Assembly: GCA_021463505.1 (NCBI GenBank)
Contig: JAJTYR010000019.1
Span: 1-62,927, forward strand
Source: Burkholderiaceae bacterium
GTDB lineage: Bacteria; Pseudomonadota; Gammaproteobacteria; Burkholderiales; Burkholderiaceae_E
Direction of reading: 5' to 3'
Length of the DNA stretch: 62,927 bases
Shown: positions 53,508-61,934 of the stretch, piece after piece
Layout: each line of letters starts with the position of its first letter
How positions within the stretch are numbered: position 1 is the stretch's first letter
The notes under the pieces: model-generated
What the model was told of the DNA's origin: nothing
Seen by the model: only the letters and a program-made list of their open reading frames with translations
Databases searched by the model: none
Made by a program: the position numbers and the translations under genes

Positions 53508-54374
53508 ATGCAAGAGGTAAGCGCCTACCTGGCTCCGCACCGCCTGGACGACGCGCTGCGGGCCATGGCCGACGGCGATGCCACGGTGTTGTGCGGAGGC
53601 ACGGACCTCACGCCGCAGACCGATTCGGGCGTGCGCCAGTACAAGGCGACGCTGCTGAACATTCGCCGCATCGAGGGCCTGGGCGGCATCGACGCCAGCG
53701 GCGACGAGGTCCGCATCGGCGCCACGACGACCGTCAGCGAGATCCGCCGCAACGCGACACTCGCTGAGATCGCGCCGGGGCTGGTCCAGGCGGGCGAGCA
53801 TTTCGCCAGCGAACAGCTGCGCAACGCGGCATCGATCGGTGGCAACCTGTGCAACGCCTCACCCGCGAGCGACCTGAGCCCGCCGCTGCTGGTGCTGGAT
53901 GCTTCGGTGGAGCTCGCCAGCTGGCGCGGCGGCTCGGTGCAGACGCGCCGGGTGCCGCTGGAACAGTTCTTCCTCGCTCCTCGCAGGACCGTCATGCGGG
54001 CCGAAGAGCTGCTCACCGCGGTCGTGTTCGCCCGGCCTGCGACCGACTTCGTCAGCCGGTTCCGCAAGGCCGGACCGCGCCCGGCGCTCGAGATCTCCAC
54101 CGTGTCGGTGGCGCTGGGCGCGCGGCTCGCCGGCGGCAGGCTCAACGCGGTACGCGTGGCCATGGGGTCGGTCGCAGCCACGCCCTTGCGCGCCCGGCAC
54201 GTGGAAGCCGCGCTCGAGGGCAAGCCGCTGGACGCCGCGACGATCGCCGCCGCGGTCGCCGCCACCGGCGAGGACGCCAGGCCGATCGACGACGTGCGCG
54301 CCAGCGCCTGGTACCGCAGCCATCTTGTCCGGGTATTCGTCGAAGAGGTGCTCAATGATGTCGGTCGAGACTGA
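53508..54374 (+). CDS. Molybdenum hydroxylase FAD-binding (medium) subunit
   Basis: Electron-transfer subunit of a xanthine-oxidase-family enzyme, 288 residues (CutM/CoxM type). Flavin motifs: TVLCGGTDLTPQTDSG near residue 26, IGATTTVSEIRRN, and NAASIGGNLCNASPASDLSPP, followed by the CO-dehydrogenase-flavoprotein C-terminal domain. It lacks the extra 4Fe-4S insert of 4-hydroxybenzoyl-CoA reductase, so a standard hydroxylase is more likely than a reductase. ATG 53508 has GGGAG six bases upstream. Overlaps the 2Fe-2S gene by 20 bp. Confidence 0.92.
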   Translation: MQEVSAYLAPHRLDDALRAMADGDATVLCGGTDLTPQTDSGVRQYKATLLNIRRIEGLGGIDASGDEVRIGATTTVSEIRRNATLAEIAPGLVQAGEHFASEQLRNAASIGGNLCNASPASDLSPPLLVLDASVELASWRGGSVQTRRVPLEQFFLAPRRTVMRAEELLTAVVFARPATDFVSRFRKAGPRPALEISTVSVALGARLAGGRLNAVRVAMGSVAATPLRARHVEAALEGKPLDAATIAAAVAATGEDARPIDDVRASAWYRSHLVRVFVEEVLNDVGRD

Positions 54375-54843
54375 AATCGGCTTCAAGCTCAATGGGCGCG
54401 AGGTTCGCCTGAAGGTGCCGGTGGTGATGAAGACCCTGGCCATGCTGCGCGACAGGTTCGGCCTGACCGGGACCAAGTACGCCTGCGGCGAAGGCGAGTG
54501 CGGCGCCTGCACGGTCAGCATCGACGGCAAGACCGTCAACAGCTGCCTGATGTACGCGGTCGATTGCGACGGGCGCGAGGTCGTGACCATCGAGGGCCTG
54601 CGCACGCCGCAGGGCATGCACCCGGTGCAGCAGGCCTTCGTCGACTGCGGCGCCGTGCAGTGCGGCTTCTGCATGCCCGGCATGATCATGCAGGCGCACT
54701 ATCTGCTCGAGAACAACCCCGGGCTGACGCGCGAGCAAGCGCAGCGGGGCCTCGAAGGCAACCTCTGCCGCTGCACCGGCTACACCAAGGTGCTCGATGC
54801 AGTGCAGGCGGTGGCCGGCAACACCAGCGGAGCACAGCGATGA
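54355..54843 (+). CDS. Molybdenum hydroxylase 2Fe-2S (small) subunit
   Basis: A 162-residue double 2Fe-2S protein. The plant-ferredoxin-like cluster is bound by cysteines in YACGEGECGACTVSIDG and the following NSC; the second, helical cluster by QCGFCMPGMIM and NLCRCTGYTKVLDAV. These are the CutS/CoxS/HcrC signatures, and all eight cysteines are present. Two adjacent ATG codons (54355, 54358) are possible starts. The stop overlaps the large-subunit start (ATGA). No Tat signal on any subunit, so the enzyme is cytoplasmic. Confidence 0.95.
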   Translation: MMSVETEIGFKLNGREVRLKVPVVMKTLAMLRDRFGLTGTKYACGEGECGACTVSIDGKTVNSCLMYAVDCDGREVVTIEGLRTPQGMHPVQQAFVDCGAVQCGFCMPGMIMQAHYLLENNPGLTREQAQRGLEGNLCRCTGYTKVLDAVQAVAGNTSGAQR

Positions 54844-57200
54844 ACAGGCGCGCCACCCCTTCCCCCATCGTGAAGCAGTCCCTGATCGGCCAGCGGGTGA
54901 GGAAACCCGACGCACCCGACAAGGCAACCGGCAAGACGCGCTACATCAACGACATGGTGTTGCCGCAGATGCTGATCGGCAAGGTGCTGTTCGCCGGCCG
55001 CCCGCACGCGCGGATCGTGCGCATCGACACCGAGGCAGCGCGCAGGCTGCCCGGCGTGCACGCGGTGCTCACCGGCAAGGACGCCGCCGGCCTGAAGTTC
55101 GGTTTCGTGCGCGACAACGTCGCGCTCAAGGACAAGGCGCGCTGCGCGCACGACGAGATCGCCGCGGTCGCGGCCGAAACCGAAGAGATCGCCGCCCGCG
55201 CGCTCACGCTGATCGAAGTCGACTACGAGGACCTGCCCGGTGTGTTCACGCCGGAGGCCGGCGCCCGGGAAGGTGCCCCGCAGATCCACGAGGACTTCCC
55301 CGGCAACCGGAGCCTGCGCTTCGAGTTCGAGCACGGCGATCTCGCGGCTGCCGAAGCCGCCTCGGACTTCGTCGTCGACAGCGTGTTCCGGCCGCACCAC
55401 GTGACGCACTGCTGCATGGGCACGTCGTGCGCGATCGCCGACTTCGACCACAACGGCAAGCTGACGATCTGGACGCAGACCCAGTACCCGTACAACTACA
55501 AGATGGACCTGGCGCCGGCGCTGGGGATCGATCCGGGCGACATCCGGGTCATCCAGCCGCCCGTCGGCGGCGCCTTCGGCTCCAAGCTCGACGTCTACCC
55601 CTACGAACCGATCGCCGCGCTGCTGGCAAGGAAGACCGGCCGCCCGGTCAAGGTCACCTACACGCGCGAGGAGGAATTCACGGCCTCGCCCACGCGCCAG
55701 GCCGCGATCATCCACATGCGCACCGGCTGCACCCGCGACGGCGTGCTCACCTTCCGCAGCGCCGACGTGCTGCTGGACAACGGCGCCTGCACCTCGTGGG
55801 GACCGACGATCCCGGTCATCATGATGCGCACCACCTCCGGTCACTATCGCGTGCCGGTGGTCCGGTTCGAGGCGCAGGCGATCTACACCAACAACCCCTA
55901 TGCCGGATCGTTCCGCGGATACGGCAACGTCCAGACCACCTGGGCCACCGCGCAGCAGATGGACATGCTCGCTGAAATGGTCGACACGGATCCACTGGCG
56001 TTCCACCTGAAAAACGCCCAGGTATCGGGCGAGACCACGCCGCAGAAATCGTTCCTGCGCGAATGCGCCTTCGTCGAATGCCTGGAAACCGCCGCCAGGG
56101 CGAGTGACTACAGCCACAAACGCGAGACGTACGCGGCGCTGCGCGACGCACCGGGACGCTACAGGAAGGGCATCGGCCTCGCCTCGTCGATCCACAACGC
56201 CGGCGGCGCCAAGATCCACAAGTCGGACGGGATCGGCACGATCCTGAAGGTGGACGACTACGCGCGGGTCACGGTCATCACCGGTGCCTCCGAGATCGGC
56301 CAGGGCATCGACGCGGTGATCACGCTGATCGTGGCCGAGGAACTGGGCGTGCCGCTCGAGCACGTGACCCTCGTCAACAACGATTCCGACATCGCGCCGT
56401 GGGACGTGGGCGTGCATGCCTCGCGCACCACCTTCATCGCGGGCAACGGCGCGCGTCGTGCCGCGTGCAAGGCGAAGTCGCAGATCCTGAACGGCGCCGC
56501 GAAATTCGTCGAGGAATCTGCCTCGAACCTGGACCTGCGTGGCGGCTGGGTCGTACGCGCCAGCGACGGCACGCCGCTGATCAAGCTCGAGCGCCTGCTG
56601 CGCCAGATGCATTTCCAGGCCGAACCGGAACTCGTGATGGTCACCGACTATTACGAACCAAACAGCGAACCCGAAGGCGCCAGGCACGTCTCCGACCACT
56701 CGGCCGCCTACGCCCACGCCGTGCACGTCGCCGAAATCACCGTGGACACGCTCACCGGCGAAATCAAGGTGGACAAGGTGACGGTTGTGCAGGACGTCGG
56801 CCGCGTCATCAACCGGATGGGCCTGGAGGGCCAGATCGAAGGCGGCATTGCGATCGGGCTCGGCTACGCGATCAGCGAGGACATGCGCATCGAGAACGGC
56901 ATGCTGAAAAACCCGTCGTTCCGCGATTACAGGCTGATCACGGCGCCCGAGATGCCGGAGCTCGAGATGCACTTCATCGAGAGCGACTGCGCCGAGGGCC
57001 CCTATGGCGCCAAGGGCGTTTCCGAGCTGCCGACGATCGTGATCGCGCCGGCCATTGCCAACGCGCTGTACAACGCCACGGGCGTGCGCATCTTCGATCC
57101 ACCGATGTCGCCCGAGAAGGTCGCGCGGGCCATTCACGAGAAGCGGGCAGCCGCAGCGGCCGGCGGGGCCACCGCCCGGCGCGAGAGCGTGACGGTCTGA
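54840..57200 (+). CDS. Molybdenum hydroxylase large (molybdopterin-binding) subunit
   Basis: Catalytic subunit (786 residues) of a cytoplasmic xanthine-oxidase-family hydroxylase, using water to hydroxylate an electron-poor carbon. N-terminal 'hammerhead' domain GKTRYINDMVLPQMLIGKVL; Mo-cofactor motifs VGGAFGSKLDVYP, SFRGYGNVQ, TGASEIGQGID and the base Glu in GPYGAKGVSELPTI. In the first substrate-channel segment the usual MEP-like sequence is THCCMGTSCAIA, without the Glu, so specificity is unusual. Reductive 4-hydroxybenzoyl-CoA reductase is an alternative, made less likely by the FAD subunit. The MoaD-like gene follows by 6 bp. Confidence 0.93.
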   Translation: MNRRATPSPIVKQSLIGQRVRKPDAPDKATGKTRYINDMVLPQMLIGKVLFAGRPHARIVRIDTEAARRLPGVHAVLTGKDAAGLKFGFVRDNVALKDKARCAHDEIAAVAAETEEIAARALTLIEVDYEDLPGVFTPEAGAREGAPQIHEDFPGNRSLRFEFEHGDLAAAEAASDFVVDSVFRPHHVTHCCMGTSCAIADFDHNGKLTIWTQTQYPYNYKMDLAPALGIDPGDIRVIQPPVGGAFGSKLDVYPYEPIAALLARKTGRPVKVTYTREEEFTASPTRQAAIIHMRTGCTRDGVLTFRSADVLLDNGACTSWGPTIPVIMMRTTSGHYRVPVVRFEAQAIYTNNPYAGSFRGYGNVQTTWATAQQMDMLAEMVDTDPLAFHLKNAQVSGETTPQKSFLRECAFVECLETAARASDYSHKRETYAALRDAPGRYRKGIGLASSIHNAGGAKIHKSDGIGTILKVDDYARVTVITGASEIGQGIDAVITLIVAEELGVPLEHVTLVNNDSDIAPWDVGVHASRTTFIAGNGARRAACKAKSQILNGAAKFVEESASNLDLRGGWVVRASDGTPLIKLERLLRQMHFQAEPELVMVTDYYEPNSEPEGARHVSDHSAAYAHAVHVAEITVDTLTGEIKVDKVTVVQDVGRVINRMGLEGQIEGGIAIGLGYAISEDMRIENGMLKNPSFRDYRLITAPEMPELEMHFIESDCAEGPYGAKGVSELPTIVIAPAIANALYNATGVRIFDPPMSPEKVARAIHEKRAAAAAGGATARRESVTV

Positions 57201-57206
57201 GCGGGA

Positions 57207-57458
57207 ATGAAGCTGAAGTACTTCGCCTGGCTGCGCCACAGCATGGGATGCGAATCGGAGAGCATCGCCCTGCCCGGCGAGATCAGGAACGTGGGCATGC
57301 TGCTCGACTGGCTTGCGACCCGCGACGAGCGCTTCAGGCATGCCTTCGACTACATCGACGTCGTGCTGGTCTCGGTAAACGACGTATATGCGAATCGCGA
57401 CCACCCGGTGCGCGACGACGACGAAGTCGTTCTGGCCCCGCCGATCGCGGGCGGCTGA
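57207..57458 (+). CDS. MoaD/ThiS-family sulfur carrier protein
   Basis: Beta-grasp ubiquitin-like protein of 83 residues: KLKYFAWLRHSMGCES at the start and the C-terminal LAPPIAGG, whose Gly-Gly end is adenylated and thiocarboxylated by MoeB/ThiF-type enzymes. This is the pattern of molybdopterin synthase small subunit (MoaD). Lying directly after the molybdenum hydroxylase subunits, it probably supports cofactor synthesis for that enzyme, as a specialised extra copy; no MoaE is present nearby. A ThiS role is less likely in this context. Confidence 0.88.
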   Translation: MKLKYFAWLRHSMGCESESIALPGEIRNVGMLLDWLATRDERFRHAFDYIDVVLVSVNDVYANRDHPVRDDDEVVLAPPIAGG

Positions 57459-57503
57459 GGAGAGCGTCTTGAGTTCCCACCGTATCGACGAGGGCCTGTC
57501 CGC

Positions 57504-58694
57504 ATGAGACGCCGCACGGTTCTCTCGATGGAGCAGGCGCTGTCGCTGCCTTCGGCGACGCTGCGCTTCGCGCAGCTCGGCTGGCGCGTGATCCGCATCG
57601 AGTCCACGCCCACCGGCGCCGGGCTGCCCGGCGACCCGAACCGCTACATCGGCGCGCGCGTGGTCGACGACGACCGGCGCAGCTATTTCGTGGCGCCCAA
57701 CGTCGGCAAGGAAGCCATCGCGCTGAATCTGAAGGACGAGCGCGGCCGGCGGGTATTGCAGCGGCTGATCCGCGGACTGGACGTCGACGTGTTCTGCTGC
57801 AACACGGTGCCCTCGCGCTACCGCGCGCTGGGCATCGACTACGAGACGCTCTCGGCGGTCAAGCCCGACCTGATCTGGGCCGGCGTCTCGGCGATGGGCC
57901 CCGCGTATCCGGATGCGCCCGGCTACGACCCGGTGATGCAGGCGATGGTCGGCTACATGGAGGTCACCGGCGACCCCGGCGGGCCGCCAATGCTCGCCGG
58001 CATCCCGGTGATCGACCTGAAGGCGGGCGACGAGGTCTACGCCAACGTGATGGCGGCGCTGCTCGAGCGCCACGAGACGGGCCGCGGCACGCGCATCGAT
58101 GTCTCGATGCTGCAGGCGGCGGCATCCTGGCTGACCACGGTGCTGCCGCTGGTCGACTTCGGCTGCCAGCCCAACGAGATCACCCGCGCCGGCAACGAAC
58201 ACCGCAAGTTCGTCCCGACCAACGTCTACCCGACCCGCGACGGCTACGTGTTCCTCGCGATCGGCAGCGACGTGCAGTGGCGCCGGCTCACGAGCATTCC
58301 CAGGTTCGCGTCGGTCGCCAACGAGGCACGCGCAACCAATGAGGGACGCCACCGCGAACGTGAGGCCATCCACCGCGGGATGGCAGCGGTCACGCGCCAG
58401 CACAGCGCCGACGAGATCCTCGCCGACCTGCGTGCCGCCACGATCCCGGCCACGCGCATCCTCGACATCCGGCAGGTACGGGAATTGCCCCAATTGCGCG
58501 ACAAGCTCACGCGCACCACGATGCCCGACGGCCGGGTGGTGCACATGCAGCCGATGGCGGTCGACGTCGCCGGCGCGCGCGCCGACCTGTCGTTTGCGCC
58601 GCGCTACGGTGCCGACACCTTCCGCATTCTGGGCGAGGCCGGCTATCCCGGCGACGAGCTTCAGGCACTGCGCGGCGCGGGGGTGATTGCCTGA
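57504..58694 (+). CDS. Class III CoA-transferase (CaiB/BaiF family)
   Basis: Transfers CoA between acyl-CoA and a free acid without ATP; 396 residues. Family regions: [20 protein letters not shown] (N-terminal Rossmann part), [46 protein letters not shown] (expected catalytic Asp) and [20 protein letters not shown]. The N-terminus is a few residues shorter than relatives, which usually read like PLEGVTVLS. ATG 57504 overlaps the stop of a 12-codon TTG frame (57469-57507) with GAGGAGA upstream, so translation may be coupled, or the frame may be a displaced N-terminus. Confidence 0.9.
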   Translation: MRRRTVLSMEQALSLPSATLRFAQLGWRVIRIESTPTGAGLPGDPNRYIGARVVDDDRRSYFVAPNVGKEAIALNLKDERGRRVLQRLIRGLDVDVFCCNTVPSRYRALGIDYETLSAVKPDLIWAGVSAMGPAYPDAPGYDPVMQAMVGYMEVTGDPGGPPMLAGIPVIDLKAGDEVYANVMAALLERHETGRGTRIDVSMLQAAASWLTTVLPLVDFGCQPNEITRAGNEHRKFVPTNVYPTRDGYVFLAIGSDVQWRRLTSIPRFASVANEARATNEGRHREREAIHRGMAAVTRQHSADEILADLRAATIPATRILDIRQVRELPQLRDKLTRTTMPDGRVVHMQPMAVDVAGARADLSFAPRYGADTFRILGEAGYPGDELQALRGAGVIA

Positions 58695-58755
58695 GCCGCT
58701 GCGCGCGTTCCAGCCGTCGTACCACCCCCGAACCGGCCCGCTCCCGGAGGAATCC

Positions 58756-60771
58756 GTGACCACGACCTTCTCCAATCCGCTGCTGCAAGCCCCTGCACAC
58801 CCGCTGCCGAAACACGTGGCGATCATCGGTGCCGGCTCGATCGGCCCGGACATCGGCTACTACCTGAAGAGCGCGCTGCCGTCGCTGTCGCTCACGCTGG
58901 TCGACCTGCAGCAGCCGGCGCTCGATGCGGCGATCGCGCGACTGCGCGGCTACGCGGAGAAGGCGGTCGCGCGCGGCAAGATGCAGTCCGCCGACAAGGA
59001 CGCCGTGCTGGCCCGCATCACCGGCACGACCGACTACGACGCGATCGCCGGATGCGACTGGGTGCTCGAGGCGGCCACCGAGAACCTCGCGCTCAAACGC
59101 CGGATCTTCGCCGAGGTCGAAGCGCGCGTGGCACCCGGCGCGATCATCACGTCGAACACGAGCTCGCTGCCGGCTGCACGTATCTTCTCCGGGTTGCGCG
59201 AGAGGCGGCGCGCCACGGTCACGCACTTTTTCGCGCCTGCCTGGCGCAACCCGGCGGTCGAGGTGATCGACTGGCCGGGCGCCGATCCCGCGCTCGTTGC
59301 CCACCTGAGGCGCCTGTTCTGCGAGACCGGCAAGCTGCCGCTGGTCACGGCGGATGCGCCCTGCTTCATGCTCGACCGGATCTTCGACAACTGGTGCAAC
59401 GAGTCGGCGCTGCTGCTCGACCGGGCGACCGCCGCCGAGATCGACAGCGTCGCGGCCGACTACGTGCACGCCGGGCCGTTCTTCGTGCTGAACCTGGCGC
59501 GCGGCAACCCGATCATCGTCGAGACCAACACGCTGCAGGCCGACGAAGAGGGCGAGCACTACCGGCCGGCGTCGATCTTCCGCTCGGTGGACAACTGGAT
59601 CACGGTCAAGCCGAACCAGCGGCTCGAGGTCGCGCCCGACACGGCGGCGGCGGTGCGCGACCGCCTGCTCGGCGTGCTGTTTTCGCAATCGGTGGACATC
59701 CTCGATCGCGGGATCGGCGAGGCGGCCGACCTCGACCTGGGCTGCCGCGTGGCGCTCGGCTTCCGGCGCGGCCCGCTCGAGCTGATGCGCGCGCTCGGCG
59801 AGCAGGAGGGCGCGCGCGTGCTCGGGCGCTTCGCGCGCGAGCGGCCCGGCATGCCGATGCCGAAGCGCCCGCTCGCCGACTACCAGCGCTTCGAGCGCCA
59901 CGTGCTGGTGGACGACCTCGACGGGGTCAAGGTGATCACGCTGCGGCGCCCCGAGGCGCTGAACGCGCTGCACGACGAGATGACCGACGAGATTCTCGGC
60001 GTGATCCGCCGCCACGAGGGCGACGATGACGTCGCGGGCTTCGTCATCACCGGTTACGGCACGCGGGCGTTCTGCGCGGGCGCCGACATCGGGCGGTTTC
60101 CATCGATGCTCGGCGACGCCGACGCGTCGGCGCAATACGCGCGTGATTGCTCGCGCCTGCTCGTGCACCTCGACGCGATGGCCAAGCCCGTGGTCGCCGC
60201 GCTCAACGGCATGGCGCTGGGCGGTGGCTTCGAACTCGCGATGCGCTGCCACGCGCTGGTGGCGACGCGCGATGCGTGGATGCAGCTGCCCGAGGTGACG
60301 CTGGGCATCCTTCCCGGCATCGGCGCGATGGTGGTGCCCTACCGGCGCTGGCCCGCGGCCGCCACGGTGTTCCACGACATGCTGCGCCGTGGCGAGCGAC
60401 TGGCAGCAGCGCGTGCGCACGAACTCGGCGTCGTCGATCTGCTGGCCGACGACCCGCGATCACTGGTGCTCGAGGCAGCGCAGCGGGTGCGAAAGCTCGC
60501 CGGCCGGCGCACGCCGATTCCCGATCGCCCGGTCGCGATCCCGCCGTTCCCGGGAGACGCGCCGTCCGCTGCCGGTGGCATGGCGCTCAGCCGCAACACC
60601 GTGGCGCTGATCGAGCGCGCGGTGCGCGAGGCGGCCGCGGCGCCCACGCTCGCGGCAGCGCTCGAGATCGGCTACCGCGCATTCGGCGCGAGCGCCTGCA
60701 CCGCGGCAGCGCGCGAAGGGATTGCCGCCTTTCACGAGCGGCGTGCGCCCGATTTCACGACGACCGGCTGA
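58756..60771 (+). CDS. Fused 3-hydroxyacyl-CoA dehydrogenase/enoyl-CoA hydratase
   Basis: A 671-residue bifunctional protein with the dehydrogenase at the N-terminus and hydratase at the C-terminus, the reverse of FadB. NAD motif HVAIIGAGSIGPDIGYYL; catalytic His in THFFAPAWRNPAVEV (usual FFNP replaced by FFAP); SNTSSLP for substrate. The crotonase domain from about residue 400 has RRPEALNALHDEMT, FCAGADIGRF, the first Glu in ALGGGFELAMR and the second in QLPEVTLGILPGIG, so the hydratase appears active. This order is known in archaeal hydroxypropionate-hydroxybutyrate-cycle enzymes and some bacterial catabolic clusters. GTG 58756 with GGAGGA five bases upstream. Confidence 0.92.
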   Translation: MTTTFSNPLLQAPAHPLPKHVAIIGAGSIGPDIGYYLKSALPSLSLTLVDLQQPALDAAIARLRGYAEKAVARGKMQSADKDAVLARITGTTDYDAIAGCDWVLEAATENLALKRRIFAEVEARVAPGAIITSNTSSLPAARIFSGLRERRRATVTHFFAPAWRNPAVEVIDWPGADPALVAHLRRLFCETGKLPLVTADAPCFMLDRIFDNWCNESALLLDRATAAEIDSVAADYVHAGPFFVLNLARGNPIIVETNTLQADEEGEHYRPASIFRSVDNWITVKPNQRLEVAPDTAAAVRDRLLGVLFSQSVDILDRGIGEAADLDLGCRVALGFRRGPLELMRALGEQEGARVLGRFARERPGMPMPKRPLADYQRFERHVLVDDLDGVKVITLRRPEALNALHDEMTDEILGVIRRHEGDDDVAGFVITGYGTRAFCAGADIGRFPSMLGDADASAQYARDCSRLLVHLDAMAKPVVAALNGMALGGGFELAMRCHALVATRDAWMQLPEVTLGILPGIGAMVVPYRRWPAAATVFHDMLRRGERLAAARAHELGVVDLLADDPRSLVLEAAQRVRKLAGRRTPIPDRPVAIPPFPGDAPSAAGGMALSRNTVALIERAVREAAAAPTLAAALEIGYRAFGASACTAAAREGIAAFHERRAPDFTTTG

Positions 60772-60846
60772 GAGATCGCCTGGCACGACTACCACCGCGC
60801 CCCGCACCGCCGTGTCCGTGACCGCTCGCCACCCGGGAGCAGACCG

Positions 60847-60900
60847 ATGAAGTTCCGCCTCGCGATCCGCAGCCCTCGCACGCACCGAAGACCCGCATGA
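60847..60900 (+). CDS. Short leader ORF coupled to the LivH-type permease gene
   Basis: A 17-codon frame, [17 protein letters not shown], preceded by GGGAG eight bases upstream of its ATG. Its TGA overlaps the permease ATG (ATGA, 60897-60900), so ribosomes finishing it could re-initiate on the permease. Five of 17 residues are arginine. It may be a coupling leader, or simply the relic of a deleted gene start. No function is claimed. Confidence 0.4.
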   Translation: MKFRLAIRSPRTHRRPA

Positions 60901-61934
60901 ACCTGCAGATCACCATGCTGCTGGCCCAGGACGGCATCACCAATGGTGCAATCTACGCGCTGCTCGCGCTGGCACTGGTGCTGGTGTTCGCGGTCACACG
61001 GGTGATCTTCATCCCGCAGGGAGAATACGTCGCACTGGGTGCGCTCACGCTGGCGAGCCTGCAGGCGGGCCGCATGCCCGGCACCGTCTGGCTGCTGCTG
61101 GGGGCCGGAGCGCTGATCACCGCCATCGAGGTGACCATCGCTGCACGCAGCGGCAGGCGCCGCGGCCTCGCCTCCGTGGCCGGCTGGAACCTCGCGTACC
61201 CGGCCGCCGCGGCGCTCGCGGTCACAGTGCTCGACGTGCGCAGCCTGCCACTGACGGCGCAGATCGGTCTCGCGCTGATCCTGGTCGTGCCGCTGGGGCC
61301 GATGGTCTATCGACTCGCCTTCCAGCCGCTGGCGCATGCCTCGGTGCTGGTACTGCTGATCGTAGCGGTGGCGGTGCACTTCGCGCTGGTCGGACTGGCG
61401 CTGCTCATCTTCGGCGCCGAAGGTTCGCGCACGCAGCCGTTCACCGATGCGCGCTTCGATCTCGGCATCGTGTCCGTCAACGGGCAGGCGCTGTGGGTGG
61501 TGGGCGCCTCGATCGCGCTGATCGTGCTGCTGTACCTGTTCTTCGAGCGCACGATCTACGGCAAGGCGTTGCGTGCCACCGCGATGCACCGCACCGGAGC
61601 CCGGCTGATGGGCATCCCCACGGTGCTGGCGGGCAAGCTGTCGTTCCTGCTGGTGGCGCTGATCGGCGCGCTGTCGGGAATCCTGGTCGCGCCGCTCACC
61701 ACGATCTACTACGACACGGGCTTCCTCATCGGCCTGAAGGGATTCGTCGGAGCGATCGTCGGCGGCCTCGCGAGCTATCCCGCCGCGGCAGCCGGGGCCC
61801 TGCTGGTGGGCCTGCTCGAATCGTTCTCGTCGTTCTGGGCCTCGGCGTTCAAGGAGGTGATCGTCTTCACGCTGATCATCCCGGTCCTGCTGTGGCGTTC
61901 GCTCGCCACACGCCGCCTCGACGAGGAGGAATGA
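60897..61934 (+). CDS. Branched-chain-type ABC transporter permease (LivH-like)
   Basis: Inner-membrane permease of the hydrophobic amino-acid/organic-acid uptake family, 345 residues. About nine hydrophobic helices. The N-terminus [21 protein letters not shown] with [14 protein letters not shown] is typical LivH, as are [19 protein letters not shown] (EAA-like loop) and [20 protein letters not shown] longer loop near residues 75-105 is unusual. In catabolic clusters such transporters often carry aromatic or other carboxylic acids instead of leucine. Start overlaps the leader ORF stop. Confidence 0.9.
   Translation: MNLQITMLLAQDGITNGAIYALLALALVLVFAVTRVIFIPQGEYVALGALTLASLQAGRMPGTVWLLLGAGALITAIEVTIAARSGRRRGLASVAGWNLAYPAAAALAVTVLDVRSLPLTAQIGLALILVVPLGPMVYRLAFQPLAHASVLVLLIVAVAVHFALVGLALLIFGAEGSRTQPFTDARFDLGIVSVNGQALWVVGASIALIVLLYLFFERTIYGKALRATAMHRTGARLMGIPTVLAGKLSFLLVALIGALSGILVAPLTTIYYDTGFLIGLKGFVGAIVGGLASYPAAAAGALLVGLLESFSSFWASAFKEVIVFTLIIPVLLWRSLATRRLDEEE

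Noticed and set aside
53508-57200. Assignment of the Mo enzyme as 4-hydroxybenzoyl-CoA reductase
   Set aside because: The FAD subunit is only 288 residues and lacks the extra cysteine-bearing insert that binds the additional 4Fe-4S cluster.
54780-58853. A 1357-codon minus-strand frame antisense to the Mo hydroxylase and CoA-transferase genes
   Set aside because: Same composition artefact; the plus-strand genes have complete motifs and ribosome-binding sites.
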